A DNA stretch of 64,000 bases from Sthenelais limicola (lineage: Eukaryota > Annelida > Polychaeta > Phyllodocida > Sigalionidae): NCBI GenBank assembly GCA_942159475.1, contig OW804102.1, forward strand, positions 20,278,684-20,342,683, read 5' to 3'. Below are positions 34,301 to 45,274 of this stretch, piece after piece (the stretch's first letter is position 1; every line of letters starts with the position of its first letter). The notes below the pieces were generated by a model that saw nothing but the letters and a program-made list of their open reading frames with translations, was not told where the DNA came from and ran no database searches. The position numbers and the translations under genes are program-made.

Positions 34301-35969
34301 AAACGATGGAGCTGGATTGAGAAACCATTGGAAAAATGGATTCCCCTGTCTGAGGGTAGGTAATATATCTGACTCGATCATGTTATGTATAACTAGAATA
34401 CGGGGTCTTTGAGATGTTGCAGTGGGCAGTTATTCCCAGTGGAGCAGTTTCTAAGACAAGGACAGGTTTATAAGCGGGAAAAAATAAATTAGAATGAAAT
34501 AAAAAGGTATATAAAGCAACTTACCAGTGCGAGGTGTGGGGAAGGATGGTTGTGGTGCAGAAGCGGAAGGGGTGCAAGGAGGGGAAGGGGTAAAAGAGAG
34601 TAAAATATGGGGTTTCTTGAGTATGATAATATATGATGAATAATATGGGTTATTATAAAAGAATAAGAAAAACTAAAAACATAATACGTAACTGCTATAA
34701 CTAAAATCTACTGGAATATATAAAAAATATGCTACTCGTTAGCCCAGCGGCGGTATGCCCTGAAAACAAGAGCACACGCCCGCCCATAAAACCACCGAGT
34801 TGCCTTCAAGGACAGGCCATAAACGAGGAGCCGAGCTAAATCGCTCAGGCTCCATACGTCTCTGGTTTGGACAATGACAATGTCATTGTCAATGGCCAGG
34901 TGAATTTCTCGGCCTGCCATGGTTTCCAAAAAGGTTTAAAGATCGGGAGAATATATATAGGAGATAGAAAGCTGGTCTAGGAGGTCGGCGAAAATCGGGT
35001 GCTGCTGCGAGAAGTTAAGCTGGAAATGGTGTCTACAGGATACCAAAGGGGGAATTTGCCTAATCAAAGGAACCACTCTGATATCATTGCAGGGACACGC
35101 CAATTGGCTAAAAAGATTTGATTGACGTAATAAATAAAATAAAAAACAGAAGGGGAGGCACCGGGGATCGAGTCATGATCGGGTCATAAGATCGTGACAC
35201 CATGACACTCATAGAGATAAGGAGCGAGGGAATAATGAGAGAACTTTTTTTTTAGAATCCATGAATTGAAAACCATATAATTGAATGAAGATTAGAGCGG
35301 TGTATAGTTGATGAGTCACTGATAAGACAAAGGCAGATTGGGTGTGAAAGTCAACGAAAACCAGAAAGTTTCAATCACTGGGTGACAGGTGGGCATATAA
35401 AAAACGCTGAGAAACGCTTGTCGTAATAAGTATTACAGATATGAATTTCGTGGGAACGTGGGGGTTCGTGTATGTTGTTCGTCGGCTGATTTGAGAATCC
35501 AATGTTTACATAAAATAACGTGTTGATAGAAATGGGGGAGACAAAGATGACTATAGTTAGGACAGAGTAAACTGAGTCTCGGAATATTCAGGTAAGGGTT
35601 CATGGTATTGTCTAGATTCTTTTTCGGTATATGAGAATAGCAGGAGTGGTCCAGGGGTGGATTAGTATAAAAATAACATGAGGTGAGCATACCAGCGTCT
35701 CCGGGGAAAAACGATGCCATATAAAACAGGCAGGTAAGGTGACTATGGCAACGCAGACTGATTTATATAGATGAAGGGAGCACGGGCCGGCAACGACCTA
35801 GTAGGCTAGGATATACTGATGCATAATTTAATGACAATAAAAATATGAGGAAAATAATCCACCTAAACCCTGGGCATGAAATAGACAGTTGAGATTATCA
35901 GGAGAGGAAGGGCGCTGCAGAATGACAAGCCATTTCTGAAGCTTTGCTCGGCTTTGCAATTTGGTGACA
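34301..35969. other. Element spacer between ORFs B and C
   Basis: 1.7 kb with no plus-strand ORF of interest. It carries a short minus-strand ORF with good start context (34732-34920). A purine-rich, AT-rich stretch lies near 35100-35260. Confidence 0.5.
34732..34920 (-). CDS. Small antisense ORF inside the retroelement
   Basis: 62 codons on the minus strand. Start context is ideal (AAACCATGG), and a TATA-like CTATATATAT lies at 34951-34960, about 36 bases upstream. The product is rich in Arg, Trp and Leu with an amphipathic C-terminal half (LARLLVYGLSLKATRWFYG). Antisense genes are known in complex retroviruses, but a 62-codon frame can arise by chance and TATA so close to the ATG leaves little room for a leader. 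Confidence 0.25.
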   Translation of the reverse strand: MAGREIHLAIDNDIVIVQTRDVWSLSDLARLLVYGLSLKATRWFYGRACALVFRAYRRWANE

Positions 35970-36476
35970 ATGCTGGAGCATAGTAAAATAAATATTAGGA
36001 ACGCGTCGATCTTGTGTATTAAAGTGTATTCATTTTGGCTTCTAGCTCCCCGGATTAGATATCCTAGGCAGTTACCTAATTATCGATTGGAAGTAGAATG
36101 GTACTTGCTATCTTTATACGAAAAATGTGATAAGCACCTACGATCCCTGAAAGTTAGACCAGGAAAATGGTACTCTACCAAGCGTTTGCGGGTAATGAAT
36201 GATAAAGACAGAATGAGTGCGATCTTGCATCAGGTCTATAGGATTTTGGATGTATTATTGAAATTATACTCAACGGATTATTTAAGAAAGCGCTGTTGCC
36301 AGAGAAAAAATCACAAGGAGGCGGACACCAAGCGGTTCATGGCATTGTCAGGTTTATCTAAAACAAAAGTGCAGGAATTGCTTCAAGGGACGGTCAACGT
36401 CATGTCACCAATCGAATGGATTAATGGAGATTGGTTGCTGCAGGCGGTGGGTCAAGTTTTCATTTTCTGTCTGTAG
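35970..36476 (+). CDS. Accessory ORF C (paralogous family member)
   Basis: 168 residues from the first ATG at 35970 (the open frame extends a little upstream without ATG). The family core is clear: a hydrophobic helix (ILCIKVYSFWLL), APRIRY, seven residues, RLEVEWYL, then several basic helices with Lys/Arg clusters and a C-terminal hydrophobic end. It shares RLxxEWYL with ORF A. Its last codons run into a strong pyrimidine tract ending CTGTCTGTAG (36474-36476 is the TAG), which looks like a splice acceptor, so this ORF's end may serve as the start of a downstream exon. The function is unknown. Confidence 0.55.
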   Translation: MLEHSKINIRNASILCIKVYSFWLLAPRIRYPRQLPNYRLEVEWYLLSLYEKCDKHLRSLKVRPGKWYSTKRLRVMNDKDRMSAILHQVYRILDVLLKLYSTDYLRKRCCQRKNHKEADTKRFMALSGLSKTKVQELLQGTVNVMSPIEWINGDWLLQAVGQVFIFCL

Positions 36477-37614
36477 TGACAATCTTGGGGAAGGAGAAAG
36501 TTGATACATTTGAATCAGATAGGGAGAGGGGTGACGTCACGGGCTAGCCGGCAAATATGGAAAGTGACATATATCATTTTGTAATTCGAGGATTCGGTTT
36601 GAATGAATGGAATGCAGAATGATTGTTCTTAAAATCGTTGAATGAAAGGAGACGCCTAATGATGATTGAGCGAGACAACGTGTGATACAACGAGGCGTTA
36701 TCTTAATATGGTCGTGTAAAGGTGACATGTTGTGATGAATTTGACTCGTGAAGATAACGTTCTGAAAAGCATACATTTCAGATAGAATTAATGAAGGTAT
36801 GGTTTCTGTTAAAACACGCCGTGGTGGTCGTTTTCGGGTGTAGCAGGGAAATAAATTCTTGAGAGGCCCTTGGGCTACAAACTATGAGTAAGACATAATA
36901 ATAAGTGTATGTCATATATAATTGTCGCTGCTAGAATGGTTAGAGTAGGAATAAATGAATCATTTTTAGGTACGAGCGCAATGATTTTGTGTTATGAAGG
37001 GAGTGAGGGTGAAGGTTACTGCAACTGGTCTTTATCTTGAAGACGAAATTTGGGCTATTATTTGGTGATTCGGTGAGTGTCTACAAGGAACTCACTGGGG
37101 ATTGATAAGCCTGGGATCTGGGGGTATGTGTGACTAGATGTTGCGTGAGCTTGGGACGTTTGGTTTAATATCTGTTGATGGTATATACAGCTTGTGGAAT
37201 GCGAGTTTTTTTTGTACCCAATGAGAAAACAATAATCTCTCCTCAGAATATGATGGGGGTGGGCTTGTGGGGTGATGACACTCAGCGCGTGTGTATTACT
37301 GTAAGATGTTTATGTCATATTTTGTGGCTTGAAAATGAGTAATGGAACATACGCAAAACTGAATGTGTCGTGTCTGGCGGGGCGAGTGGCGCAACATAAG
37401 TCGCGGGCGCAGGAAGTATTAACTCAAAACATTAATTATGAGTAGGAGTCAGGGGTGGTAAATATGGGTAATAAAGCTTGGCAGAGGAAGTTGGAAGGTA
37501 ATAAAGGATGATGGGAAGAAGAAAATAACAAATACACGCGGATCTTGAAAGGGGTTCTGAAGTTTAGGGTCTGGAGTTTGGTATTTGGAGTTTAGTGTCT
37601 GCACTGGTGTCCTG
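36477..37614. other. Element spacer between ORFs C and D
   Basis: 1.1 kb without a supported gene on either strand. It may hold leaders or introns of the spliced accessory mRNAs. Confidence 0.45.
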
Positions 37615-38274
37615 ATGTGGCGGTGGTCCTCAACTTTGAATACGATGGAGCTGGAACAGAGACAAATGTGTCGTTTGGAAAAAGCTAGACTGGGTGCAGA
37701 CGAGCTGAAGATCTTGAAAAATCAGAAGAGAAACTTGGGGATATTGCTGGTCAGGGCCACTAGGTATTTCCTTGTGAACCCTGTGAATAGAGGTGGATCC
37801 GCACGAATTTCCACTAGAGAACGATTGGAAAGGGATACGTATATATATATTATGAAGGAACGTTGCAGAATCTATGTTGAGAGCAGGGGTTTTCTGGCAA
37901 TAGAACGGCCGACGACAAGGGGCGGTAGAATGAGAAGTGTCTTCGAAGCCCAGAAAGCAGTAACTGTGTCCGATAAAATATTACATTTGACAAAGGCGGT
38001 AGGCGAAATGTTGCTAAATATCTTGGGCGTGTATTGTGCTGAGGAATTCAGATTGGAATGTATAGAAGATAAACGACAACACAGATTGATTCCCTATCTA
38101 CAGAAGCGCACAGGCCTGGCGAGAAAACTTATAGTCGCTAACTTGGAATCGGATATTGACTTTGCGACACTGGGTGACGTGTTACCAGAAGAGTATTTGC
38201 CAGACATAAAGACAAGAAAGGTGAGTTATATGGAGTCTCACAAATTAGTGGAAGATGGGGGCATCCCCGTGTAA
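37615..38274 (+). CDS. Accessory ORF D (paralogous family member)
   Basis: 219 residues from ATG 37615, the longest of the five. An N-terminal basic helix (RRLEK-like, rich in Lys/Arg) precedes the family core: ILLVRATRYFLVNP, then NRG, nine residues, RLERDTYI. A further Leu-rich region (LTKAVGEMLLNILGVY) and an acidic C-terminal part follow. At codon 202 counted from this ATG the sequence reads AAG/GTGAGT (38220/38221), a strong donor in phase 0, so the last 17 residues may be intronic. An acceptor-like TTTAG at about 37595 lies just before the ATG. The function is unknown. Confidence 0.6.
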   Translation: MWRWSSTLNTMELEQRQMCRLEKARLGADELKILKNQKRNLGILLVRATRYFLVNPVNRGGSARISTRERLERDTYIYIMKERCRIYVESRGFLAIERPTTRGGRMRSVFEAQKAVTVSDKILHLTKAVGEMLLNILGVYCAEEFRLECIEDKRQHRLIPYLQKRTGLARKLIVANLESDIDFATLGDVLPEEYLPDIKTRKVSYMESHKLVEDGGIPV

Positions 38275-38486
38275 GCATATACTGTCTATATTTGTCGTGG
38301 TCGATTGGTAAAACGTCACCAGTTGCTAGGGAGTGGAAAAAATAAACAAGACTATAATGGGTAGGTGAAGATGGACCTAGGGTATATAAAACATGCCGGT
38401 GGGAGGGGGGAGGGGGACCAGGGATATATAGTATTGTCACTGGAGATAGACCTGGTATAATAGGGTTTGCATCACTGTAGTGAAAG

Positions 38487-39056
38487 ATGGATACAAGAAG
38501 GGGGAGTGAGATGATTAATGCGGAAATTATTAGGAGAACAGATAGGGCTGCCAGAATGGCAGCCATCTTGAATCAACAGGTCAGGGCTAATTGGTTAATG
38601 CTCGAAATATTGAAATTCTTCATGCTGTCTCCATCCCAGAGATATCCGGAGTTTGAGCCCATTAGAAGGCTGCAAAAGGAGACGCATATCGTTCGCTTGA
38701 GAAAAGCGGCATTTGATTTTTTAAGAGGCCTACGTTATGAGCCTATTCGGTCCTTGACGATTGATATCTCGCAGAGACATACTCTCACCCCATTAAGGAG
38801 GCTACAGGATACGGTATGCATTATCTCGGATTTAACATATGAAATTTTAAACATGTTTCGTCCAAGGGTGAGGGGGATATTCCCTGAAAATATGGAGCAA
38901 GCGGTAAAATTCCTGGACAAGCTAACAGAAATGTCTGAGGCAACTATAAGACATCACCTGTCGTTACCGGTGGATGTATATCAAATCGAGTTAAGATTGC
39001 CTCTGTCATGGATGCCCGTGGGCTTGAAGGTGAGTTCTGGACAGTTGAACCCATAG
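38487..39056 (+). CDS. Accessory ORF E (paralogous family member)
   Basis: 189 residues; the ATG follows an acceptor-like CATCACTGTAG six bases upstream. The family core is LMLEILKFFMLSP, then SQRY, seven residues, RLQKETHI, followed by two more helices and a Pro-containing tail. Codon 181 reads AAG/GTGAGT (39029/39030), again a strong phase-0 donor. A donor at the end of the frame in A, D and E, in the same phase, argues for a shared expression plan. The function is unknown. Confidence 0.6.
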   Translation: MDTRRGSEMINAEIIRRTDRAARMAAILNQQVRANWLMLEILKFFMLSPSQRYPEFEPIRRLQKETHIVRLRKAAFDFLRGLRYEPIRSLTIDISQRHTLTPLRRLQDTVCIISDLTYEILNMFRPRVRGIFPENMEQAVKFLDKLTEMSEATIRHHLSLPVDVYQIELRLPLSWMPVGLKVSSGQLNP

Positions 39057-39791
39057 GTACACAATACATATCTAAATTTGCAGGGTTATGTTATGAGGGT
39101 ATATTAGCCTTTATGATAAGTTTGGGGCTCTGTTGGATCCATGGTGACATGGTATACATGTAAGAATTATGGAGGTATAAGATGCCTACGTGCAACTCAT
39201 TGGGGTGTCGGGGTTGTGAGGAGATGCAAATTTAAATTCATGTAAGAAAAATTGAAACGAATTGAAGGCGCATTTAGTCTTTTGATTGAGTGTAATGTAC
39301 TGTGCAGGTTGGGGTAAATGGAGCCAGTAACCTGAAATGGTGGGATTATTGGTGTACTTTGATGGGGGCTGGAACGTATGAAAAGTGGAGCTTGGGAGGC
39401 AAGACAGTTAAAATTAGACACAGCAATTGGGCTCAAGCAGTCGAAACCCATAAGTAGCTTGCAAGCGGTTGGGGGGGGGTTGTTCTATAAATTGCAAGAC
39501 AGGCCTCATACACGATAAGTGGCTAGGTGTCATTATGCAGTATTTCATCTAGCAGAGGAAGGTCAGGAGCTGGGACACCCGTACCCTAACCTGATATGGG
39601 GATGTGTCGTATGCTTGAAGAGGGAGGGGGGAAGGAGCAAGCCCAATAGGTCTTGGACTGGTCTGGTCTTGGATATAAGCTCAGCACAGCCAGAGGGGGA
39701 GCATCACTTGACTTTTGTACAGGGATCAGGAACGAACTTGCATATAGAAAGAACGGGGACTAGTGTCTTACTATAGGACTAGGTTCGCAAG
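39057..39791. other. Element spacer and env leader
   Basis: No supported ORF. An acceptor-like CATCTAGCAG at about 39547-39556 could begin the env leader exon that ends at the donor at 39811. Confidence 0.4.
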
Positions 39792-42332
39792 ATGTTCGGA
39801 CTCATAATAAGGTGAGTTTACTAGGAGAATATCACTTTTACATAGGCCAGTGAAGGCTAATGTGGATTTCTCAGCATTAAGCCGTTTTTCATTATTTGCT
39901 AACTTCTTGTTTTTAGGATCATGATGTGCATGCAATATAGTTGCATGGCTACAACGGTTCTAAGGCACAACTATGGAGTGGTATTCACTGACCGTGGTAC
40001 ATTGATAACAGGGGTGGAAACTTTGAGTTTAGGCTTCCGTTCTGAGCTAAATATTATACCTCCACAGCCGATCCAGATAGTTAGGGGAGAATGGCCAAAA
40101 GGTTATGAAATGGTGGGGGAGTCTTTAGACAAGTATATCAGGGAGTTACATTCGAGGGCCGCAAGGGAGTATGAGCGTGCAAATCACTTGAGAAATATTT
40201 TGCAGCGCCCTAAACGATTAAAAAGAAATTATCTGGCCCCGTTTGGGAAAATTGTGGCTGGGATTCTCGATCTATCAACTAACTCTGATTTAAGAAACGT
40301 AGAAAGACACATTATTCATAGGCTTGCACCAGGGATAATAAGAAACCCACACCTGAGGGACGAGGCTCTCATGAAGTTAGTGGCCAATTCCAATATCATA
40401 TTTAGGTTCTTAAGATCGCATGTAAACGAATCAATAAGCGCCATGGATGAATTAGAAGATAAATGGCTACGCTTTGCGAATAAGACGGCTCAATTATCGG
40501 ACATAATGCACGAGGAAGTGGACTCACAGGGGAGAATCCAACAGCAGCTCCAAGACTCAATTTTGAAATGCCTGGCGATAAGAAATTACATTGAAGATAT
40601 AACGATAGTGGGTGATGTCTTGGAAACATTAAGAGAGGGAAAAATACATGAGTCACTTGCCAAGGTATTTATGGAAAGTCAGTGGGAAGAGAGAGTGAGA
40701 CAGGTATTAGGAGATAACAGCACTTTGAACATTTTAGGGGATTATATCGACTGGAATACTAACGTTGGGGTACAGATAGGGCCTAACAATACGATCAACG
40801 TACTGGTACCAATTTCCCTAGCAAACGATTCGGAGCCCCTTCAGTTGTATGAAATGGAGGTGTTTGATACGCCATTGCATGTGCACAGGGAATCTCAGGA
40901 TGGATGCACACGATTGAGATCGGCCACACAACGCATGTTGGCCCAACGCGGCTCAGGGGAATTAATGGAGGTAGACGCCATTGAATTAATGCAATGTACT
41001 AAAAAAGGGAGCTATATATGTCCATTCACCTTCATAGATAATTCAGGAAAGGATGAGGACTGCATGATCGCTTTATTTAATGACCATAGTGCCAATATTC
41101 TTAGGTATTGCATGTTTGACATGTACTTGAAGAAAAGGGCGCCAGACATTGTTAAAAATGTGGAGGGGTCAACGTACTTGCTTATAAATAAGGGACCCAA
41201 GGGGTTACTGACATGCAAAAATAGTACAAGGCAGGTCAATATCGTGGGGATCACTGTGTTCGAGGTGTCCTGCGGATGCACCCTGCAGATTGACCACCAT
41301 AGATTGGCACCAAAGGAGCTGACGTGTAGAGAATTAAGCGGGGTAGAGGTTTCTGTGGCGCATGGGTTTAATTTGGCATTTGCAAGAAGTTTTGGTATAC
41401 CGGTGGGAAACTTTTCGGGAGAAAGCCTCACTAATTTCTTAGTACATTTAAATTTGCCAACAGGTAAGGAACTAGGGAAAATGCTAACAGCAATGTCCCC
41501 CCAGCAGTTTGCAAAAGGAATGGAGGTAAATAAGGTTGCGAGAGAAATTAAGAGTAACATGGAGCAAGGTGAAGCATGGCAATATAAGGCATGGCGAGAT
41601 CTAACAGATCTAACTGTAACGCCGCAGGTACCACTGGTATTCTGGCTGATAGAAATGATACATGTATTAATAACCATTTATCTTTGCTATAGAATTTTCA
41701 GAATGCTCGCGATCATTGGATCGTTAAAAGGGGCGTTGGCAGGGAAGATCGGCTCAACCCTGGAACTATTTCCAGAAGATAGTTGGGGCAAGATCGAATG
41801 GGGAACACAAGGCCCCGCCCTGAACTCAGATTCACTTGAAGCAGGCAAGTCTGGGGAATGGCCGTCATATGGTACGATGCTGGCAGGACTAGTAGTAGTA
41901 TACGTGTTGGGACAACTAATACGACGGATCTGTAATGGGTGTGGATGTAGAAAAGCTCGAGGCCATAACACGGCAGGACACACAATACTTAGCCTCCGTG
42001 TACAGGAGGGAGAGAAGCGGTATGCTCTTTTCCTATGTAAATTGGTATATCCAGTGGAGGTACTCAGATCGGCCACGCCACCTGTCGTCACGGGAATGGT
42101 AGCAAAACAGGTTTGCTGCTCGTTCAGGACAGTTGTTCGACTTAGGTGGCTTGGGGGCCTAGAAGTAGAAAATGCTGGTTCAGCAGAAACGGTCGAGTTG
42201 CCAGAAGAAATAGTGTTCTGGTCACTAAGACCTGCAGAAAAGATCGAGCTTCTTAATTCCACTTCCAACAGCCGACTCCTGGTAGCCACTAATCTCCATG
42301 GAAATGAAGCAGCTGTTGGTTCAAAACTATAA
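39792..42332 (+). CDS. env: Envelope glycoprotein, gypsy/F-protein type, two exons
   Basis: The main exon (39917-42332) follows a textbook acceptor (CTTGTTTTTAG) and is open for 803 residues from ATG 39921. A short upstream exon ending in the donor AAG/GTGAGT at 39811 has an in-frame ATG at 39792; the 105-base intron would then give 811 residues. Features, in that numbering: hydrophobic N-terminus, furin-type site RLKR at about 107-110 followed by a fusion-peptide-like stretch, a helical region (about 180-230), a Cys-rich ectodomain, and a membrane segment at about 578-604. This layout is that of errantivirus and baculovirus F fusion proteins. The tail beyond is unusually long, with a second hydrophobic segment at about 661-678 and a Cys cluster. 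All parts appear intact. It would mediate membrane fusion if expressed. Confidence 0.88.
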
Positions 42333-45260
42333 AAACGTAAGTAGGTAGGGTGTTGCGCATGCGAGGGGACCTGCACAACTTCTTCAAGTTGGTATCGTAC
42401 AGATTTTCTTTAATTAAGACAGAAAAAACTATAACTATTGGTGGAATATTGAATAATGCATGGCTGCCATAGGCAGAACAAAAAGCCCCTCTAGGGACTA
42501 ACGAAAAGTAATAATACTGCATGTAAATATATCATAAAAACCACAAATTAATGGTTGTAACCTCCCCTGATCTTTAACATATGTATGACTGAAGGAGAGT
42601 GAATGAAGCATCGCTTAATGGGATAATCAGTGTTGGTAATATAAGTCTGTGTATGACCTGTAAAGAAATGTATACGGTGTCTAAATCCTCCCATTTATGA
42701 CTCATTACAGGAGGAGAACGACCAAGGCCCGTTGGACCACATGGCCGGTAACACTCCAAGCGTGAGTCGGTAGAAAGACATTTTGCATTAATCTTCAAGC
42801 AAGCAGACACCACGTGACGATTCCCGGACGAAAAAGAAATGCCATGTTGTCCGTTCGCCCCCACGTGGGCTCTCTCCATCCGGCAAACGGGGCGGTCCGT
42901 TTGGATAAAAAGAACTTTCCTTATGCTTAACAGACCACGCGCCACTACTTAGCCTCGCCTGACGCTACAACCTAGTTTACATATACTACTACGCTCATCC
43001 CAACGTGGCGGAACTTTAACTTAATTTATCGATACTTAGTATACATGATGGGATATTCATTAAAAAGTTAGCTAATATGTACTCAATATACTCATGATAG
43101 TTAACCAATTGATATCACTAGTGCTATATATATTTGTGTGATCAGGACTATCATTATTGCTATATTGTTGTCTCTTTGATTTGCTTGTTATGCTTCTTCT
43201 TGTACTATCTTATATTTGGATTTTATTTACTGTTTGAGCGAGCAACCATGCAAATATTTGCAGCATGAAGCTGGTTCTTTATATTGTAACACCATTTATC
43301 CCCAACGTGTCTCCCTATCCTATATATAGACATATAGATAATACCCAGGTATCCAGCCCTACCCGGTCCCCTTTCCAGACACATTCGAATTAGTAAAATT
43401 ATGGTTTTAATTAATTGAGTTTTCTCGCCCACTGCAGGTATCCTTGTGGCATTACCCATAAAATTGTTCATGTGATCTGAATAAGGCTGCATGGGGCCAC
43501 CTGTCAGTTCCACCCCAAGGTGCTAAATATATATACCTCATGCATGGCTATTCATGCTGGGTTGTTTTCCTTTCATAATGGGGGGGGGGAGGGAGGGGGC
43601 AGCGCATGCTTCACCATTGCGGTGGCAAGTCACAATATTCAGGAGGGGGCTGATTTCCAATGATATTTCCATGAATGCTGGTACTATCTGCTAATCTTTG
43701 CTAATCACATACAAGGCTTGACAATGTCCATTATTAATGTTCAAATGTTTTTACTGGCAATAGTTATCAACCACTGTCAAGAGTGTTCTTATTAGCTTAG
43801 TCTTAGCCAGGCGGTCAAGCCTATCGCTGGATGTGGAATTAAGGGATATAGGTGCCTGGGCATGGCTGGTAGAACAAAAGAGGGGTAAGGATGACACCCA
43901 CGAGTGGGCATAGGTCTTTAATCTTACGGGATGTGCGGGCTCATCTTGGGATGAAGTCTGCCATCTAGCCGGGATGCGGCTCATCATGTAATCACGCATT
44001 CTCTCTTCCAGCACTGTTGTTGGTCTGACGGCCCTCATGACGCTCAGACACATTCCTGCATTCGGTCTGATAAAATCATATTGCCACATTGGAATCGGCA
44101 TTGTTTTTGTGCCAGACCTTGGGGAGGGAATATGGGGTAGAGAGATGAAATGCCTTATGATTGGTGGTGATTCGGGTATGGGGAAATATCAATAGCTAGA
44201 TGTTATATTAGCATTGAAGATTGAGGCCAGGCGGTCGGCAAGGTAGTAGCCATACAGTGTTGAAGAAGAGTTTAGCCATGTTACTACTTGTGTATTGCCA
44301 ACAGCTGGGTGCACAGCCCTAAGGCCACACACCCCTCCACATTCTGTCTTCTCTCGTCTACAATCATGTCATATGTACTTGGAGTGGAGAATGTCAGGTG
44401 TATGTTCGTGATATATGGGAATTCCCCCTTCTATTAGTATATTGAATATAGAATCCAATGTAGAGTGAATGCTGGTGCCATCTACCCCTTTTCCTACTCT
44501 AAAGGCCGGAATGGGCTTCGTCAATGTCACAAGGAGTTTCTTGTGAAGCTTTGATTGTTTTTGAGTACAGATCAATCACCTTCAAGTGTTTGGCTCGGAT
44601 CACAGGGGTGGTTCTGGTGGGTCCACGTAGGATCTCTTTACGAAATCAATAAATGATAAATTACTTCAGAATAATTACTCTAATTCTCCTCCCATCTAGG
44701 ACAGTGTTTCTCCCATTTAACTACTGGTGATTGACTTAAGATTAGGGTGTGTGTATGCTGCTAGATGATACAAGCATAGGGTATGAGTCCAATGTTGGTG
44801 TATAGGCATTGGGGTGGTTGGTATTCCTATGGTCTATTCTCATGGTGTGTCCATAGTTTCTGCAAAATCCCAAATTTCCTGCCCTGACTTACATCTTATA
44901 TTACTATTGCTTATGGCTTTTTGGTACAAAATAGGCCCAATTTAACCCATACCCCATAGTTACCCCTACCTAGTTGCCAAGTTTGTACGTTCAGATTTGT
45001 ACACGAGCGCGTAGGCGATTTTATTGTTAAGATGACGAGAAAAATGTACTACAAAAAGCAAGAGAATGTATTGTATTTATGAGCTACCATGTATCTTGGA
45101 TTTTGCGTGCGCGTAAGCGATTCTAATTGTTAAGGGAGAAAAGATGTGTACCTCCTAGAATTGTTATGTGTGTTCATGGCTATATTTATCGAGTGTCGGG
45201 ACGAATACAGGGAGAATAATGTGAAGAAATTTTTTTTTAGGGGAATTTTTCTTGCTTATC
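42333..45260. other. Post-env region of the retroelement
   Basis: 2.9 kb between env and the polypurine tract, unusually long for an errantivirus. There is no plus-strand ORF of note. The minus strand has three frames of 68-116 codons (44575-44369, 44101-43751, 43513-43223) and a G-run at 43581-43588. Whether these are exons of an antisense gene or chance frames is not settled; no clear family motif is present. Confidence 0.4.
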
Positions 45261-45274
45261 GAGTAAAAGGGTAG
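45261..45274 (+). promoter_or_regulatory. 3' polypurine tract
   Basis: GAGTAAAAGGGTAG ends exactly at the 3' LTR boundary (TGTAGT). It is mostly purine and in the right place for plus-strand DNA priming. The two T interruptions make it less pure than most. Confidence 0.6.

Noticed and set aside
35155..35200. A tRNA B-box-like word (minus-strand GACTCGATCCCCGG) suggesting a SINE or tRNA gene
   Set aside because: No matching A box, no cloverleaf, and no poly-A or repeated tail nearby.
35433..35720. A 95-codon minus-strand ORF inside the retroelement
   Set aside because: No domain, no promoter-like sequence and a composition close to chance; kept out of the feature list, unlike the better-supported 34732-34920 frame.
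43223..43513. Initial impression that the minus ORF at 43513-43223 belongs to the accessory-protein family (GEKTQLIK resembles GEKTEVIQ of ORF B)
   Set aside because: The diagnostic P-x2-R core and the RL-x2-E segment are missing, so the similarity is limited to about eight residues.
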